Shown here in pieces: positions 16,790 to 25,850 of a stretch of DNA of 64,000 bases (its first letter is position 1; each line of letters starts with the position of its first letter). The notes under the pieces are model-generated. The model saw only the letters and a program-made list of their open reading frames with translations, was not told the origin of the DNA and searched no databases. Source of the DNA: Sphingomonas sp. dw_22 (GTDB lineage Bacteria; Pseudomonadota; Alphaproteobacteria; Sphingomonadales; Sphingomonadaceae); assembly GCF_018449795.1 (NCBI RefSeq), contig NZ_JAAVVE010000011.1, positions 41,111-105,110 on the forward strand. The letters are read 5' to 3'. Made by a program: the position numbers and the translations under genes.

Positions 16790-17575
16790 ATGGCTACTCT
16801 TCTCGATCCCTCGTCGCGCGGACGCGTGATTCTAGTCGGCGCGGGTCCGGGCGATCCCGGCCTGCTCACCGTGCGCGCCGTCGAGGCGCTGCGCCAGGCC
16901 GACGTCGTCGTCCATGACGGGCTGGTCGATCCGCGCGTGCTCGATCTCGCGCCCCAGGCGCACCGCATCTCGGTCGCCAAGAGCCGCGCGCGCCACACGC
17001 TGCCCCAGGAAGCGATCAACGCCCTCATCATCGCTCATGTGAAGACCGGCGCGATCGTCGTGCGGCTGAAGGGCGGCGATCCGTTCATCTTCGGCCGCGG
17101 CGGCGAGGAGGTCGAGGCGGTGCGCGCCGCCGGCCTGCCCGTCGAAGTCATTCCCGGCATCTCCGCCGCGCTCGGCGCCGCGGCCGAGGCGATGCTGCCG
17201 CTCACCCATCGCGACTGGTCGAGCGCGGTCAGCTTCGTCGCCGGCCAGTGCAAGGGCCTGACCGATCAGGACTGGTCCGGCCTCGCCGGCAAGGGCCGCA
17301 CCCTCGTCATCTATATGGGCGTCGCCACCTGCCCGGAGATCAGCGAGAAGCTGATGAACGACGGCGTCGCCCCCGACATGCCCGTCGCAGTGCTCGAGCG
17401 CGGCACGCTGGAGGGATCGCGCGCGCTGCGCACCCTGCTCGCCGATCTCGGCCCGATGGTTGCGCGCGAGAAGGTGCGAAGCCCGGCGATCATCGTCGTC
17501 GGCGAAGTCGTGATGCTCGCCGATGCCGACGACAAGCTCGCCGCCTGGGCCGATGCCGCGGAGGCGCTCGCATGA
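16790..17575 (+). CDS. cobA: Uroporphyrinogen-III C-methyltransferase
   Basis: A 261-residue S-adenosylmethionine-dependent enzyme that makes precorrin-2, the first step toward siroheme, the cofactor of sulfite reductase. It has VILVGAGPGDPGLLTVRAVEAL (P1 loop), ADVVVHDGLV, VVRLKGGDPFIFGRGGEEVEA (SAM site) and VIPGISAALGAAA. It lacks the N-terminal CysG dehydrogenase/chelatase domain, so those steps are done elsewhere. It is first gene of a five-gene run; its TGA overlaps the next ATG. Confidence 0.95.
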   Translation: MATLLDPSSRGRVILVGAGPGDPGLLTVRAVEALRQADVVVHDGLVDPRVLDLAPQAHRISVAKSRARHTLPQEAINALIIAHVKTGAIVVRLKGGDPFIFGRGGEEVEAVRAAGLPVEVIPGISAALGAAAEAMLPLTHRDWSSAVSFVAGQCKGLTDQDWSGLAGKGRTLVIYMGVATCPEISEKLMNDGVAPDMPVAVLERGTLEGSRALRTLLADLGPMVAREKVRSPAIIVVGEVVMLADADDKLAAWADAAEALA

Positions 17576-17868
17576 AACTGCTTACCGGCAACGATCTCGC
17601 CACCGGCGACGTGACCTGGTGGACCGGCTCGGGCTGGTCGCGCCATGTCGAGGACGCTGCGGACGTGGCCGAGCAGGGCGAGGCGATCGCGGCAGTCGAG
17701 GAAGCCGCGCGCCGCGTCAACGGACCCTATGTGATCGACGCGACGGGAACCCCCGAAGGCCCCCGCCCCGCGCACATCAAGGACCGCATCCGCGCCCTCG
17801 GCCCCACCGTGCGCCCGGACCTGACCCTCAAGCCCGCCGACCCCAACGCCGGCTCCTGGGTGATCTGA
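17572..17868 (+). CDS. DUF2849 protein of the sulfite reductase operon
   Basis: A 98-residue protein starting in an ATGA overlap with cobA. LATGDVTWWTGSGWSRHVEDA and the later GPYVIDATGTPEGPRPAHIKDRI block are the DUF2849 pattern, a small family found almost only between siroheme-synthesis and sulfite reductase genes of Alphaproteobacteria. No membrane segment or cofactor site. It is presumed to assist sulfite reductase or its regulation, but its role is unproven. Confidence 0.88.
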   Translation: MKLLTGNDLATGDVTWWTGSGWSRHVEDAADVAEQGEAIAAVEEAARRVNGPYVIDATGTPEGPRPAHIKDRIRALGPTVRPDLTLKPADPNAGSWVI

Positions 17869-17869
17869 C

Positions 17870-19501
17870 ATGTACCAATATGACCAATATGACCAATCGA
17901 TCGTCGATGCTCGCGTCGAGGAATTCCGCGACCAGGTGAACCGCCGCCTCGCCGGCCAGATCACCGAGGACCAGTTCAAGCCGCTGCGGCTGATGAACGG
18001 CCTCTATCTCCAGCTTCACGCCTATATGCTGCGCGTCGCCATCCCCTATGGCACGCTGAACGGCCGGCAGATGCGGATGCTGGGCCATATCGCGCGCAAA
18101 TATGATCGCGGCTACGGCCATTTCACCACGCGCCAGAACCTCCAGTACAACTGGATCAAGCTCGCCGACGCGCCGGACATCCTCGCCGAGCTCGCCACGG
18201 TCGAGATGCACGCGATCCAGACCAGCGGGAACTGCATCCGCAACATCAGCTCGGACCAGTTCGCCGGCGCCGCCGCGGACGAAGTGGCGGACCCCCGCCC
18301 CTGGGCCGAGCTGCTCCGCCAGTGGAGCACTTTCCACCCCGAATTCACCTACCTGCCCCGCAAGTTCAAGATCGCCGTGATCGCGTCCGACGAGGACCGC
18401 GCGGCGATGCGCCTGCACGATATCGGCATCCAGCTCGTGAAGCGCGACGGCGTGCTCGGCGGCCGCATCTTCGTCGGCGGCGGCATGGGCCGCACCCCGA
18501 TGATCGGCCCCGAGATCCGCGATTTCGTCACTGCCGACGATCTGCTGAGCTATGTCGAGGCGTGCCTGCGCGTCTATAATCGCTACGGGCGGCGCGACAA
18601 TATCTACAAGGCGCGGATCAAGATCCTCATCCACGAGATCGGCGCCGACGAATATCGCCGCCAGGTCGAGGAGGAGTTCCTGGAGGTCAAGAAGCTCGGC
18701 ATCGATCCCCCGGCCGCCGAGTTCGAACGCATCAAGGCGTTCTTTGCCCCACCCGCCTTCGATTCCGATGCGAGCGACGATATCGATCGCTCGGACCCCG
18801 ATTTCGCCGTCTGGCTCGATCAGAACGTCTCGGCGCACCAGGTGCCCGGCTATGCGATCGTCACGATCAGCCTCAAGTCCCAGGGCGGCATCCCCGGCGA
18901 CGCGACCGCCGACCAGATCGAACTGATGGCCGATCTCGCCGAGCGCTACAGCTTCGATGAGCTGCGCGTCACTCACGCCCAGAACATCGTCCTGCCGCAC
19001 GTCCGGAAGAGTCAACTTGGTCAACTTTGGCAGGCCCTGCATGGCGCCGGCCTGGCCGAACCGAACCTCGACCTCATCAGCGACATCATCGCCTGCCCCG
19101 GCCTCGATTATTGCAGCCTGGCCAATGCCCGCTCGATCCCCGTGGCGCAGAAGATCACGGCCCGCTTCGCCGATCTCGGCCGCCAGCGCGAGCTGGGCGA
19201 GCTGAAGCTCAAGATCAGCGGCTGCATCAACGCCTGCGGCCACCATCATGCCGGCCATATCGGCATCCTGGGCGTCGATCGGAAAGGCACCGAGAACTAC
19301 CAGCTCCTGCTCGGCGGATCGGGTGCCGAGGACGTGTCGCTCGGCACGATCACCGGCCCCGGCTTCTCCGAGGACGGGATCGTCGACGCCGTGGAGAAGG
19401 CGACCGACGTCTATCTGCGCGAGCGGGTCGAGGGCGAGCGTTTCCTCGACACCTATCGCCGCATCGGCATGGCGCCGTTCAAGGAGGCGCTTTATGGCTG
19501 A
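17870..19501 (+). CDS. cysI: Sulfite reductase hemoprotein (siroheme/4Fe-4S)
   Basis: A 543-residue nitrite/sulfite reductase that reduces sulfite to sulfide with six electrons. The 4Fe-4S/siroheme ligands are Cys409 and Cys415 (CPGLDYC) and Cys452 and Cys456 (SGCINACGHHH). GHFTTRQNLQYNWI and the TSGNCIRNISSDQFAG block are siroheme/substrate segments. No CysJ flavoprotein gene lies nearby, so electrons probably come from ferredoxin or a separately encoded reductase. The first codons encode a short repeat (YQYDQYDQ) from three near-identical 9-bp units. One base separates it from the DUF2849 stop. Confidence 0.95.
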   Translation: MYQYDQYDQSIVDARVEEFRDQVNRRLAGQITEDQFKPLRLMNGLYLQLHAYMLRVAIPYGTLNGRQMRMLGHIARKYDRGYGHFTTRQNLQYNWIKLADAPDILAELATVEMHAIQTSGNCIRNISSDQFAGAAADEVADPRPWAELLRQWSTFHPEFTYLPRKFKIAVIASDEDRAAMRLHDIGIQLVKRDGVLGGRIFVGGGMGRTPMIGPEIRDFVTADDLLSYVEACLRVYNRYGRRDNIYKARIKILIHEIGADEYRRQVEEEFLEVKKLGIDPPAAEFERIKAFFAPPAFDSDASDDIDRSDPDFAVWLDQNVSAHQVPGYAIVTISLKSQGGIPGDATADQIELMADLAERYSFDELRVTHAQNIVLPHVRKSQLGQLWQALHGAGLAEPNLDLISDIIACPGLDYCSLANARSIPVAQKITARFADLGRQRELGELKLKISGCINACGHHHAGHIGILGVDRKGTENYQLLLGGSGAEDVSLGTITGPGFSEDGIVDAVEKATDVYLRERVEGERFLDTYRRIGMAPFKEALYG

Positions 19502-19919
19502 TGCCCTGCGCTTCCGCGACGACGAGCCGCATGACGAGCCCGCCGTCACGCTCGATTCCTTCCTCGGCCAGTCCAACGCCACCGCCGTCCGCATCGAATC
19601 GGGCGAGGATGCGCGGTTGCTGCTGCCCTATCTCGATCGCCTCGCGCTGGTGGAGGTCGCCTTCCCCAAGTTCCGCGACGGCCGCGGCTATTCCACCGGC
19701 CGCATCCTGCGCGAAGCCGGCTACACGGGAGAGCTCCGCGCCCAGGGCGACGTGCTGGTCGATCAGATCGTGCCGATGCGCCGCTGCGGCTTCGACAGTT
19801 TCGCTCCCGAGGCCCCGATCGACGAAACGGTCCTCAAGGCCGCGCTCGCCCGCTACGACCATGTCTATCAATCCGCAGCCGATGCCGCCGTGCCGGTGTG
19901 GAAGCTCCGGCATGGCTGA
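19494..19919 (+). CDS. DUF934 protein of the sulfite reductase operon
   Basis: A 141-residue protein overlapping the cysI end by 8 bp (ATGGCTGA). Motifs LPYLDRLALVEVAFPKFRDGRGYSTGRILRE and GDVLVDQIVPMRRCGFDSF define DUF934, a family linked to sulfite reductase across Proteobacteria. It ends AVPVWKLRHG just as the next gene begins, again in an 8-bp overlap, so translation is tightly coupled. The mechanism is unknown; it is often annotated as an oxidoreductase accessory. Confidence 0.9.
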   Translation: MADALRFRDDEPHDEPAVTLDSFLGQSNATAVRIESGEDARLLLPYLDRLALVEVAFPKFRDGRGYSTGRILREAGYTGELRAQGDVLVDQIVPMRRCGFDSFAPEAPIDETVLKAALARYDHVYQSAADAAVPVWKLRHG

Positions 19920-20688
19920 ACTCGCCCGCAAGCTGGACCGGATCGACATCGCTCCGCGCTTCACCGCGCATGAGGCGATCCGGCTGAACAACATGTTCCG
20001 CGGCATCGGCACCGACGAGCTGCTGCGCACCGTGCTCGGCGAGCATATGCTGGGCGACATCGCCCTGATCTCTTCCTTCGGCGCGGAATCCGCCGCGTTG
20101 CTCCATCTGGTCGCCTCGGTCGATCCGGCGATCCCGGTGCTGTTCCTCGATACCGGCAAGCATTTCCCCGAAACGCTCGCCTATCGCGATACGCTGGCCA
20201 AACGCCTGGGCCTCACCGATCTGCGCAGCCTGACGCCCGATCCCGAAACCCTCGCCAAGCGCGATGAGACCGGCCTGCGCTGGTCCTACGATCCCGACGG
20301 CTGCTGCGAGATCCGCAAGGTCGCTCCGCTCGCCCGGGTCATGGGGGGCTTCGACGCCAGCATCACCGGCCGCAAGGCGTTCCAGGCGAGCACCCGCAAC
20401 GCCCTGCCCCGCTTCGAGGTGGACGCCGCCGATCCCATCGGCCGGATGAAGTTCAATCCGCTCGCCGATTGGACCAGGGACGACATCTCCGCCTATTTCG
20501 ACGCGCACGATCTGCCCCGCCATCCGCTGGAGGCGCAGGGCTATCTCTCGATCGGCTGCGCGCCCTGCACCAGCATCGTCAAGCCGGGCGAAGACCCCCG
20601 CTCGGGCCGCTGGCGCGGCTGGGACAAGACCGAATGCGGCATCCATACCCCCGTGGACGACAACGACCCCAACCTCCCGGCCTTCTGA
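19912..20688 (+). CDS. cysH: Assimilatory adenylyl-sulfate (APS) reductase
   Basis: A 258-residue enzyme reducing activated sulfate to sulfite with thioredoxin. The PP-loop-like SSFGAESAALLH segment binds the nucleotide. CC at 131-132 and CAPC at 216-219 are the four ligands of the 4Fe-4S cluster that marks APS reductases rather than cluster-free PAPS reductases; catalytic Cys242 is in ECGIH. It closes the operon and supplies sulfite to CysI. The sulfurylase genes (cysND) lie elsewhere. Confidence 0.95.
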   Translation: MAELARKLDRIDIAPRFTAHEAIRLNNMFRGIGTDELLRTVLGEHMLGDIALISSFGAESAALLHLVASVDPAIPVLFLDTGKHFPETLAYRDTLAKRLGLTDLRSLTPDPETLAKRDETGLRWSYDPDGCCEIRKVAPLARVMGGFDASITGRKAFQASTRNALPRFEVDAADPIGRMKFNPLADWTRDDISAYFDAHDLPRHPLEAQGYLSIGCAPCTSIVKPGEDPRSGRWRGWDKTECGIHTPVDDNDPNLPAF

Positions 20689-20884
20689 TCGCAATTCTCT
20701 ACCAGGCGGCGTCGGCGAAGAAGTCGGCGGCGCCTATGCGGGCAATACGAGCGGCTATCGCTGGACGGTCGGCCTTCCCAACAGCGGAATGTCGCTGGCC
20801 GTGATCGCGCCTGGCGCGCCGCCGTCGCGCTCCTGCAGCAACGCTGGACCGATCCCCGTCAGGCGGTCTGCCCGACGGAATCGA
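20689..20884. other. Intergenic stretch with possible coding remnant
   Basis: 196 bp between cysH and the end of dnaB. One plus frame reads through a plausible segment (GAYAGNTSGYRWTVGLPNSG) with no start or ribosome site. It may be a decayed gene tail or chance in high-GC DNA. No clear terminator was found for either flanking gene. Confidence 0.3.
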
Positions 20885-22381
20885 TCAATAAGCCTCGTGC
20901 GCGAGATCGCTGAACTTGGTGAACTGCCGGTCGAAACGCATATGCACCGATCCCGTAGCGCCATGGCGCTGCTTGGCGATAATCACGGTCGCCTTGTTCG
21001 CCACTTCGAGCTGCTTGGCCTGCCATTCCTCATAGGCCATGCGCTCCTCGGCGGTCTCGGTGCCGTCGGGAATTTTGGTCGGCGCCTTGAAATCATGATA
21101 ATATTCGTCGCGATAGACGAACAGCACGATGTCCGCGTCCTGCTCGATCGATCCCGATTCGCGCAGGTCCGATAGCTGCGGGCGCTTGTCCTCGCGGCTC
21201 TCCACCGCGCGGCTGAGCTGGGAAAGCGCCAGCACCGGCACGTTGAGTTCCTTGGCCAGCGTCTTCAGGCCGCGGCTGATCTCCGAGATTTCCTGCACGC
21301 GTCCATCGCCCGAAGCCTTGGCGCTACCGGTCAGGAGCTGGAGGTAATCGACGATCACCATGCCGATCTTGTGCTGGCGCTTCATCCGACGCGCCCGGGT
21401 GCGCAACGCGGCGATGGTGAGGCCCGGCGTATCGTCGATGAACAAGGGCAGCCGCTCCAGATCGCCCGCCGCCCGCGCGAACTTCTGGAATTCGGACGTG
21501 CTGATCTGCCCCGTGCGCAGCTTCTCCGACACGACTTCGGCCTGTTCGGAAAGGATACGCATCGCGAGCTGATCGGCCGACATTTCAAGGCTGAAGAACG
21601 CGACCGGCGCGCCGATCGACTTCTCCTCGGGAATGCCGCCTTCGATATCGTCGGCGTAGCGCTTGGCCGCATTGAACGCGATGTTGGTCGCAAGCGAGGT
21701 CTTGCCCATGCCGGGGCGGCCGGCGAGGATCAGCAGATCCGATCGGTTGAAGCCACCGGTGGATGCGTTCAGGTCGGTAAGGCCGGTGGTGATGCCCGAG
21801 ATGCCGCCGCCCGAATTCATCGCCTTCTCAGCCTGGCGGACCGCCATGGTCGCCGCGCGGGTGAAGCTTTTCAGGCCCGCCTCGGTATCGCCCTTCTCGG
21901 CGACTTCGTAGAGCTTGAGCTCGGCCTGTTCGATCTGCTTGGCGGGATTGATGTCCTGGCTGGTGTCGAGCGCCCCGTCCACCAGATCGCGCCCCACCGT
22001 CACCAGCGCGCGCAGCATCGCCAGGTCGTAGATCTGGTCCGCGAAGGAGCGCGCGCCGATCAGGCTCGCCGGGTTGCCGGTGAGCTGCGCCAGATAGGCC
22101 GGGCCGCCCAGTTCCTTCATCGCGCTGTCGTTGATGAACAGCGGGCGCAGCGTCACCGGCGTTGCCAGCCGGTTGTCGCCCACCATCGTCGAGATCGCGT
22201 CGTAGATCCGGCCGTGCAGCGGCTCGAAGAAATGCTCGGGACGCAGCTTCTGCAGCACGTCCTCGGCCACGCGATTGTCGATCATCATCGCGCCCAGCAG
22301 CGCGGCCTCCGCCTCGATATTCTGGGGCAGGCTGGTGCCTTCGGGCATTTCGGGCGCGGGGAACGGGATCGGCTGGGCCAT
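20885..22381 (-). CDS. dnaB: Replicative DNA helicase
   Basis: A 498-residue hexameric helicase that unwinds DNA at the replication fork and recruits primase. The N-terminal domain starts at about residue 15 (SLPQNIEAEAALLGAMMIDN). The RecA-like ATPase domain has Walker A AGRPGMGKTSLATNIAF, Walker B VIVDYLQLL and the LSQLSRAVESREDKRPQLSDLRESGSIEQDAD helicase signature with arginine finger region. No intein was found. It is divergent from the UPF0262 gene with an 82-bp gap. Confidence 0.98.
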   Translation of the reverse strand: MAQPIPFPAPEMPEGTSLPQNIEAEAALLGAMMIDNRVAEDVLQKLRPEHFFEPLHGRIYDAISTMVGDNRLATPVTLRPLFINDSAMKELGGPAYLAQLTGNPASLIGARSFADQIYDLAMLRALVTVGRDLVDGALDTSQDINPAKQIEQAELKLYEVAEKGDTEAGLKSFTRAATMAVRQAEKAMNSGGGISGITTGLTDLNASTGGFNRSDLLILAGRPGMGKTSLATNIAFNAAKRYADDIEGGIPEEKSIGAPVAFFSLEMSADQLAMRILSEQAEVVSEKLRTGQISTSEFQKFARAAGDLERLPLFIDDTPGLTIAALRTRARRMKRQHKIGMVIVDYLQLLTGSAKASGDGRVQEISEISRGLKTLAKELNVPVLALSQLSRAVESREDKRPQLSDLRESGSIEQDADIVLFVYRDEYYHDFKAPTKIPDGTETAEERMAYEEWQAKQLEVANKATVIIAKQRHGATGSVHMRFDRQFTKFSDLAHEAY

Positions 22382-22463
22382 CCGCCCCTATTCCTCCAAT
22401 GCCGGGGCCACGGCAACCGTCCCGCTTGTGAAAAGCGGTGATTGTCCCCAAAGCAACGTCAAC

Positions 22464-22946
22464 ATGGCCGATCCGCGGATCATCGACATCTCCCTCGACG
22501 AGCGCACGATCCTCTGGCGCTCGGCCGATATCGAGCAGGAGCGCCGCATCGCGATCTTCGACCTGCTTGAAGACAATCATTTCGCCCCGCAGCGCCAGCA
22601 TCCCGACGGCTATGCCGGCCCCTACAAGCTGCACCTCAGCGTCGAGGAGGGCCGGCTGGCGCTGGAGATCCGCCGCGCCGACGGATCGCCGCTGGAGACG
22701 CTGGTCCTGGGCCTTGCCCGCTTCCGCCGCCCGATCCGCGACTATTTCGCGATCTGCGACAGCTATTACCAGGCGATCCGCAATGCCGCGCCCGCCCAGA
22801 TCGAGACGATCGACATGGCCCGGCGCGGCATCCACAACGACGCCGCCGAGCTTCTCCGCGAGCGGCTGGAGGGCAAGATCACCGTCGATTTCGACACCGC
22901 CCGCCGCCTCTTCACGCTGATCTGCGTGCTCCATATCAAGGGCTGA
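22464..22946 (+). CDS. UPF0262 family protein
   Basis: A 160-residue soluble protein with the alphaproteobacterial UPF0262 pattern: IIDISLDERTILWRSADIEQERRIAIFDLLEDN, then LHLSVEEGRLALEIR, FRRPIRDYFAICDSYYQAIR and an RRGIHNDAAELLRERLEGKI helix. Function is unknown; in other Alphaproteobacteria it neighbours histidine biosynthesis genes, but here it precedes cytidine deaminase by 2 bp, suggesting co-transcription. No cofactor motif or signal peptide. Confidence 0.9.
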   Translation: MADPRIIDISLDERTILWRSADIEQERRIAIFDLLEDNHFAPQRQHPDGYAGPYKLHLSVEEGRLALEIRRADGSPLETLVLGLARFRRPIRDYFAICDSYYQAIRNAAPAQIETIDMARRGIHNDAAELLRERLEGKITVDFDTARRLFTLICVLHIKG

Positions 22947-22948
22947 CC

Positions 22949-23398
22949 ATGGCTGAACCCGATCCCAAGGCATTGATCGAGGCGGCGCGCGCCGCCGCCC
23001 GCAACGCCTATGCCCCCTATTCGAACTTCGCGGTCGGCGCCGCGGTGCTGCTGTCGGACGGCAGCATGGTCACTGGCGCCAATTTCGAGAATGCCAGCTA
23101 CGGCCTGTCGCTCTGCGCCGAGACGGTCGCGCTCGCGACCGCCAGCGCCCAGGGGCGCTTGCGCGACGTGGTGGCGATCGGCGTGATCGGCGGGCTGATG
23201 GAGGACGGCGTGGCCCGCGGCACCGCCCCGGTCGGCCCCTGCGGCCGCTGCCGCCAGGTCATCAACGAAGCCGCCCAGCTCGGCGGCCGCGATATCCCGG
23301 TCTATTGCGGCAGCGCCGAGGGCGACGAGATCGCCAGTTACCGCCTCTCCGAACTGCTGCCCCATGCGTTCGGACCGGCCGATCTGGGGCTGGCATGA
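22949..23398 (+). CDS. cdd: Cytidine deaminase
   Basis: A 149-residue homotetrameric-type zinc enzyme converting cytidine and deoxycytidine to uridine forms. YAPYSNFAVGAAVL and GANFENASYGLSLCAETVAL carry the substrate Asn/Glu, the first zinc Cys and the catalytic Glu (CAE); PCGRCRQVINE gives the remaining two zinc cysteines. With dcd 0.4 kb downstream it forms a pyrimidine-salvage pair. Its TGA overlaps the ATG of the VOC gene. Confidence 0.95.
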   Translation: MAEPDPKALIEAARAAARNAYAPYSNFAVGAAVLLSDGSMVTGANFENASYGLSLCAETVALATASAQGRLRDVVAIGVIGGLMEDGVARGTAPVGPCGRCRQVINEAAQLGGRDIPVYCGSAEGDEIASYRLSELLPHAFGPADLGLA

Positions 23399-23766
23399 GC
23401 GCAAACCTTGCCACCACCGCGCTCCGCCCCTTCGTCCCGGGCGGCAAGGATTTCGCCCTATCGAAGCGCTTCTATCAGGCGCTGGGCTTCCGCATCATCT
23501 TCGAAGCGGACCAGGTGGCGGGCCTTGCCTGCGATTCCGGCCAGTTCCTGCTCCAGGACCATTACGCAAAGGACTGGGCGGAGAATTTCATGATGCAACT
23601 GGTGGTCGCCGATCTCGACGCATGGTGGGCGCATATCGAGACGCTGGATCTTGCCGGCGGCTTCGGCGTCCAGCCGCCCCGCGCGCCCGTCATGCAACCT
23701 TGGGGACTGCGTGTCGCCTATGTCTTCGGCCCCTGCGGCGAGCTCTGGCATATCGCCCAGGCCTAG
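23395..23766 (+). CDS. VOC-superfamily (glyoxalase-like) protein
   Basis: A 123-residue single vicinal-oxygen-chelate domain that starts in an ATGA overlap with cdd. FVPGGKDFALSKRFYQALGFRIIFE is the first beta-alpha-beta unit and WGLRVAYVFGPCGELWHIAQ the last, ending with a potential metal Glu/His pair. It resembles bleomycin-resistance or lyase-like VOC proteins; substrate is unknown. Co-transcribed with cdd. Confidence 0.88.
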   Translation: MSANLATTALRPFVPGGKDFALSKRFYQALGFRIIFEADQVAGLACDSGQFLLQDHYAKDWAENFMMQLVVADLDAWWAHIETLDLAGGFGVQPPRAPVMQPWGLRVAYVFGPCGELWHIAQA

Positions 23767-23822
23767 CCCCTTGCCCCCGCCGGGCTTAGCCGCGACAAGA
23801 GCCGCTCAATCTTGGAGTGACG

Positions 23823-24377
23823 ATGTCCATCCTTTCCGACCGCTGGATCCGCGAGCAGGCGCAATCTCATGGCATGATCGAACCGTTCGTCGAGGCCCAG
23901 CGGCGCGAAGGCTGCATCAGCTACGGCCTGTCCTCCTATGGCTATGACGCGCGGGTGGCGGACGAGTTCAAGATCTTCACCAATGTCGATTCGGCGGTGG
24001 TCGATCCCAAGAACTTCGCCGCGAACAGCTTCGTCGATCGCAAGACCGATGTCTGCGTGATCCCGCCCAACAGCTTCGCGCTGGCCCGCACGGTGGAATA
24101 TTTCCGCGTGCCCCGCGACGTGCTCGTCATCTGCCTGGGCAAATCGACCTATGCCCGCTGCGGGATCATCGTCAACGTGACCCCGCTCGAGCCCGAATGG
24201 GAGGGGCATGTCACGCTGGAATTCTCGAACACCACGCCGCTGCCCGCCAAAATCTACGCCAATGAAGGCGCCTGCCAGTTCCTGTTCCTGAAGGGCGAGC
24301 AGCCCTGCGAGACCAGCTATGCCGATCGGGCGGGAAAATATATGGGCCAGCGGGGCGTCACCCTGCCCCGGCTCTGA
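23823..24377 (+). CDS. dcd: dCTP deaminase
   Basis: A 184-residue trimeric enzyme deaminating dCTP to dUTP for thymidylate supply. [14 protein letters not shown], the [16 protein letters not shown] beta-strand block, the catalytic segment [29 protein letters not shown] (Arg and Glu) and the C-terminal tail [13 protein letters not shown] are all present. The ATG at 23823 gives the exact family N-terminus. It lacks features of the bifunctional dCTP deaminase/dUTPase type, so a separate dUTPase should exist. Confidence 0.96.
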   Translation: MSILSDRWIREQAQSHGMIEPFVEAQRREGCISYGLSSYGYDARVADEFKIFTNVDSAVVDPKNFAANSFVDRKTDVCVIPPNSFALARTVEYFRVPRDVLVICLGKSTYARCGIIVNVTPLEPEWEGHVTLEFSNTTPLPAKIYANEGACQFLFLKGEQPCETSYADRAGKYMGQRGVTLPRL

Positions 24378-24393
24378 GCGGAAAGACCGAACC

Positions 24394-25143
24394 ATGGCCG
24401 CGCGCCGCCGCAATTTCGATGCCGATGCCCTGCCCTATGCCGCGGGTGCGATCGGCCTTGCCGTCCTGACCTTCCTCCACCGCGATTTCGCGTTGCAATG
24501 GCAGCCGGTGCCCGCCGGCATTCCCAACCGCGAGACGCTCGTGCTGGCCAGCGGCGCGCTGCTGGCGCTGGGCGGCGTGCTCGCGCTGCTGCCGCGCACC
24601 GGCTTCCTGCGGCTGCTGCTGCCCGCGCAATATCTCCTATGGGCCGTGGCGCTCCATATCCCGCTGGTGCTGGCCAGGCCCGGCGTCGCGACGCTGCTGG
24701 GGTTCGCCGAGATCCTTGCCCTCGCGACGGGCGGCGCGGCGCTTTTCCTGGGAGACCGGCCGGGCGGCGCCCAGACCCTGCTGCGCATCCTGTTCGGACT
24801 TTGCCCGATCCTGTTCGGGATAGGCCATTTCGCCTATCCGGGCTTCACCGCGCCGCTGATGCCCGACTGGCTGCCCAGGCCGCTCTACTGGACCTGGTTC
24901 ACCGGCGTCGCCCATATCGCGGCGGGCCTGGCGATCATATCGGGCAGCGCCGCACGGTTGGCGGCCACCCTGCTCGCGGTGATGTGCGGGGCGTTCGTGG
25001 TGCTGGTGCATGCGCCACGGGTTCTTGCGGCGCCGTCGAACCGTCTCGAATGGACGATGCTGCTGATCGCCCTGTCGATCGCCGGCGCCGCCTGGCTCGC
25101 GCGCGGCCTGACCGGCCGCGCACGTCCGTTCAACGCGCGCTGA
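24394..25143 (+). CDS. Polytopic membrane protein (DoxX-like)
   Basis: A 249-residue protein with about seven hydrophobic segments, e.g. LPYAAGAIGLAVLTFLH, LVLASGALLALGGVLALL, ILFGLCPILFGIGHFAYP and AATLLAVMCGAFVVLVHAP. The LCPILFGIGHFAYPGFTAPLMPDWLP block resembles DoxX/YphA-type small membrane proteins. Function is unknown. It starts 16 bp after dcd and its 3' end overlaps a convergent TPR gene by 14 bp. Confidence 0.75.
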   Translation: MAARRRNFDADALPYAAGAIGLAVLTFLHRDFALQWQPVPAGIPNRETLVLASGALLALGGVLALLPRTGFLRLLLPAQYLLWAVALHIPLVLARPGVATLLGFAEILALATGGAALFLGDRPGGAQTLLRILFGLCPILFGIGHFAYPGFTAPLMPDWLPRPLYWTWFTGVAHIAAGLAIISGSAARLAATLLAVMCGAFVVLVHAPRVLAAPSNRLEWTMLLIALSIAGAAWLARGLTGRARPFNAR

Positions 25144-25486
25144 ACTGCACGGCGTCGATCCGCTTCAGGCCGGTCTGCGCGATGGCGTGCGACCCGGCGG
25201 TGCGTTCGGCGGAAATGTCCATGAGCACGTCGTCTTGCGCCAGCACCTTGCTGTAGAGCGCGCGGGCTTCGCTCGCCCGGCCGGTCTGGACATAGACGGC
25301 GGCGAGATTGAGCAGCAGTTCGGGACGATCGGGATCGGCGCGAAGTCCGGCAAGCAGCTTCTGCTCGGCCTTGTCGAGCGCGCCGCTATGGATCTGGGCG
25401 CTGGCAACGGCGCTGTCCTGCGCCTGGGCGGGAATCGCGATGAGCATCAGCGGCGCGAGGGCCGCACCTACAAGTCCCATACGCAT
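25130..25486 (-). CDS. Exported TPR-repeat protein
   Basis: A 118-residue protein starting with a clear signal peptide (MRMGLVGAALAPLMLIAIPA, cleavage after AQA). One and a half tetratricopeptide units follow: ALDKAEQKLLAGLRADPDRPELLLNLAAVYVQTGRASEARALYSKVL. The start has TAGGAG upstream. It is probably a periplasmic adaptor; a partner is not evident. The C-terminal IDAVQFSAR tail is encoded over the end of the convergent membrane protein gene. Confidence 0.8.
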   Translation of the reverse strand: MRMGLVGAALAPLMLIAIPAQAQDSAVASAQIHSGALDKAEQKLLAGLRADPDRPELLLNLAAVYVQTGRASEARALYSKVLAQDDVLMDISAERTAGSHAIAQTGLKRIDAVQFSAR

Positions 25487-25643
25487 CGGGCATCTCCTAA
25501 TGTTACATCAAGCTTACGTCTTGGTGACACTTGAATGACTCTTGTGTGACATTTCAGTTGCAATTCTGCAATCTGGAAACGTTCAAGAGCGGTCCCATCG
25601 GTCGCAAATGCGCTTCGCGGCGGACCGCAGCCGGACCGGCTGC

Positions 25644-25662
25644 GGTTGACATGGTTGACACC
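25644..25662 (-). repeat. 19-bp paired GTGTCAAC motif, copy C1
   Basis: On the minus strand this reads GGTGTCAACCATGTCAACC, one or two bases different from the copies at 1033 and 11709. It lies in the 566-bp gene-free stretch between the TPR gene and the exbD genes. Confidence 0.75.
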
Positions 25663-25771
25663 CGCTATGTCGAAATTTCCGGGGAGCGATTTGGGGGCGC
25701 CGATTATTCAGCCGCCAGGTTGAGGAAATCGGCAAAATCCGCGGGTCCGGCCGAATCCCCGCCGGCCTGCC

Positions 25772-25790
25772 GGTTGACTCATTTGACTCC
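25772..25790 (-). repeat. 19-bp paired GAGTCAA motif, copy C2
   Basis: The minus strand reads GGAGTCAAATGAGTCAACC, the same variant as 41575-41593 (18 of 19 bases). Two different paired motifs thus sit 110 bp apart in one intergenic region. Confidence 0.75.
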
Positions 25791-25850
25791 ATCGCATGCG
25801 TACGCACGCATGCCTTCCCACGCGGCTAGCGTGCTTTCCGGGGGCCTCGA

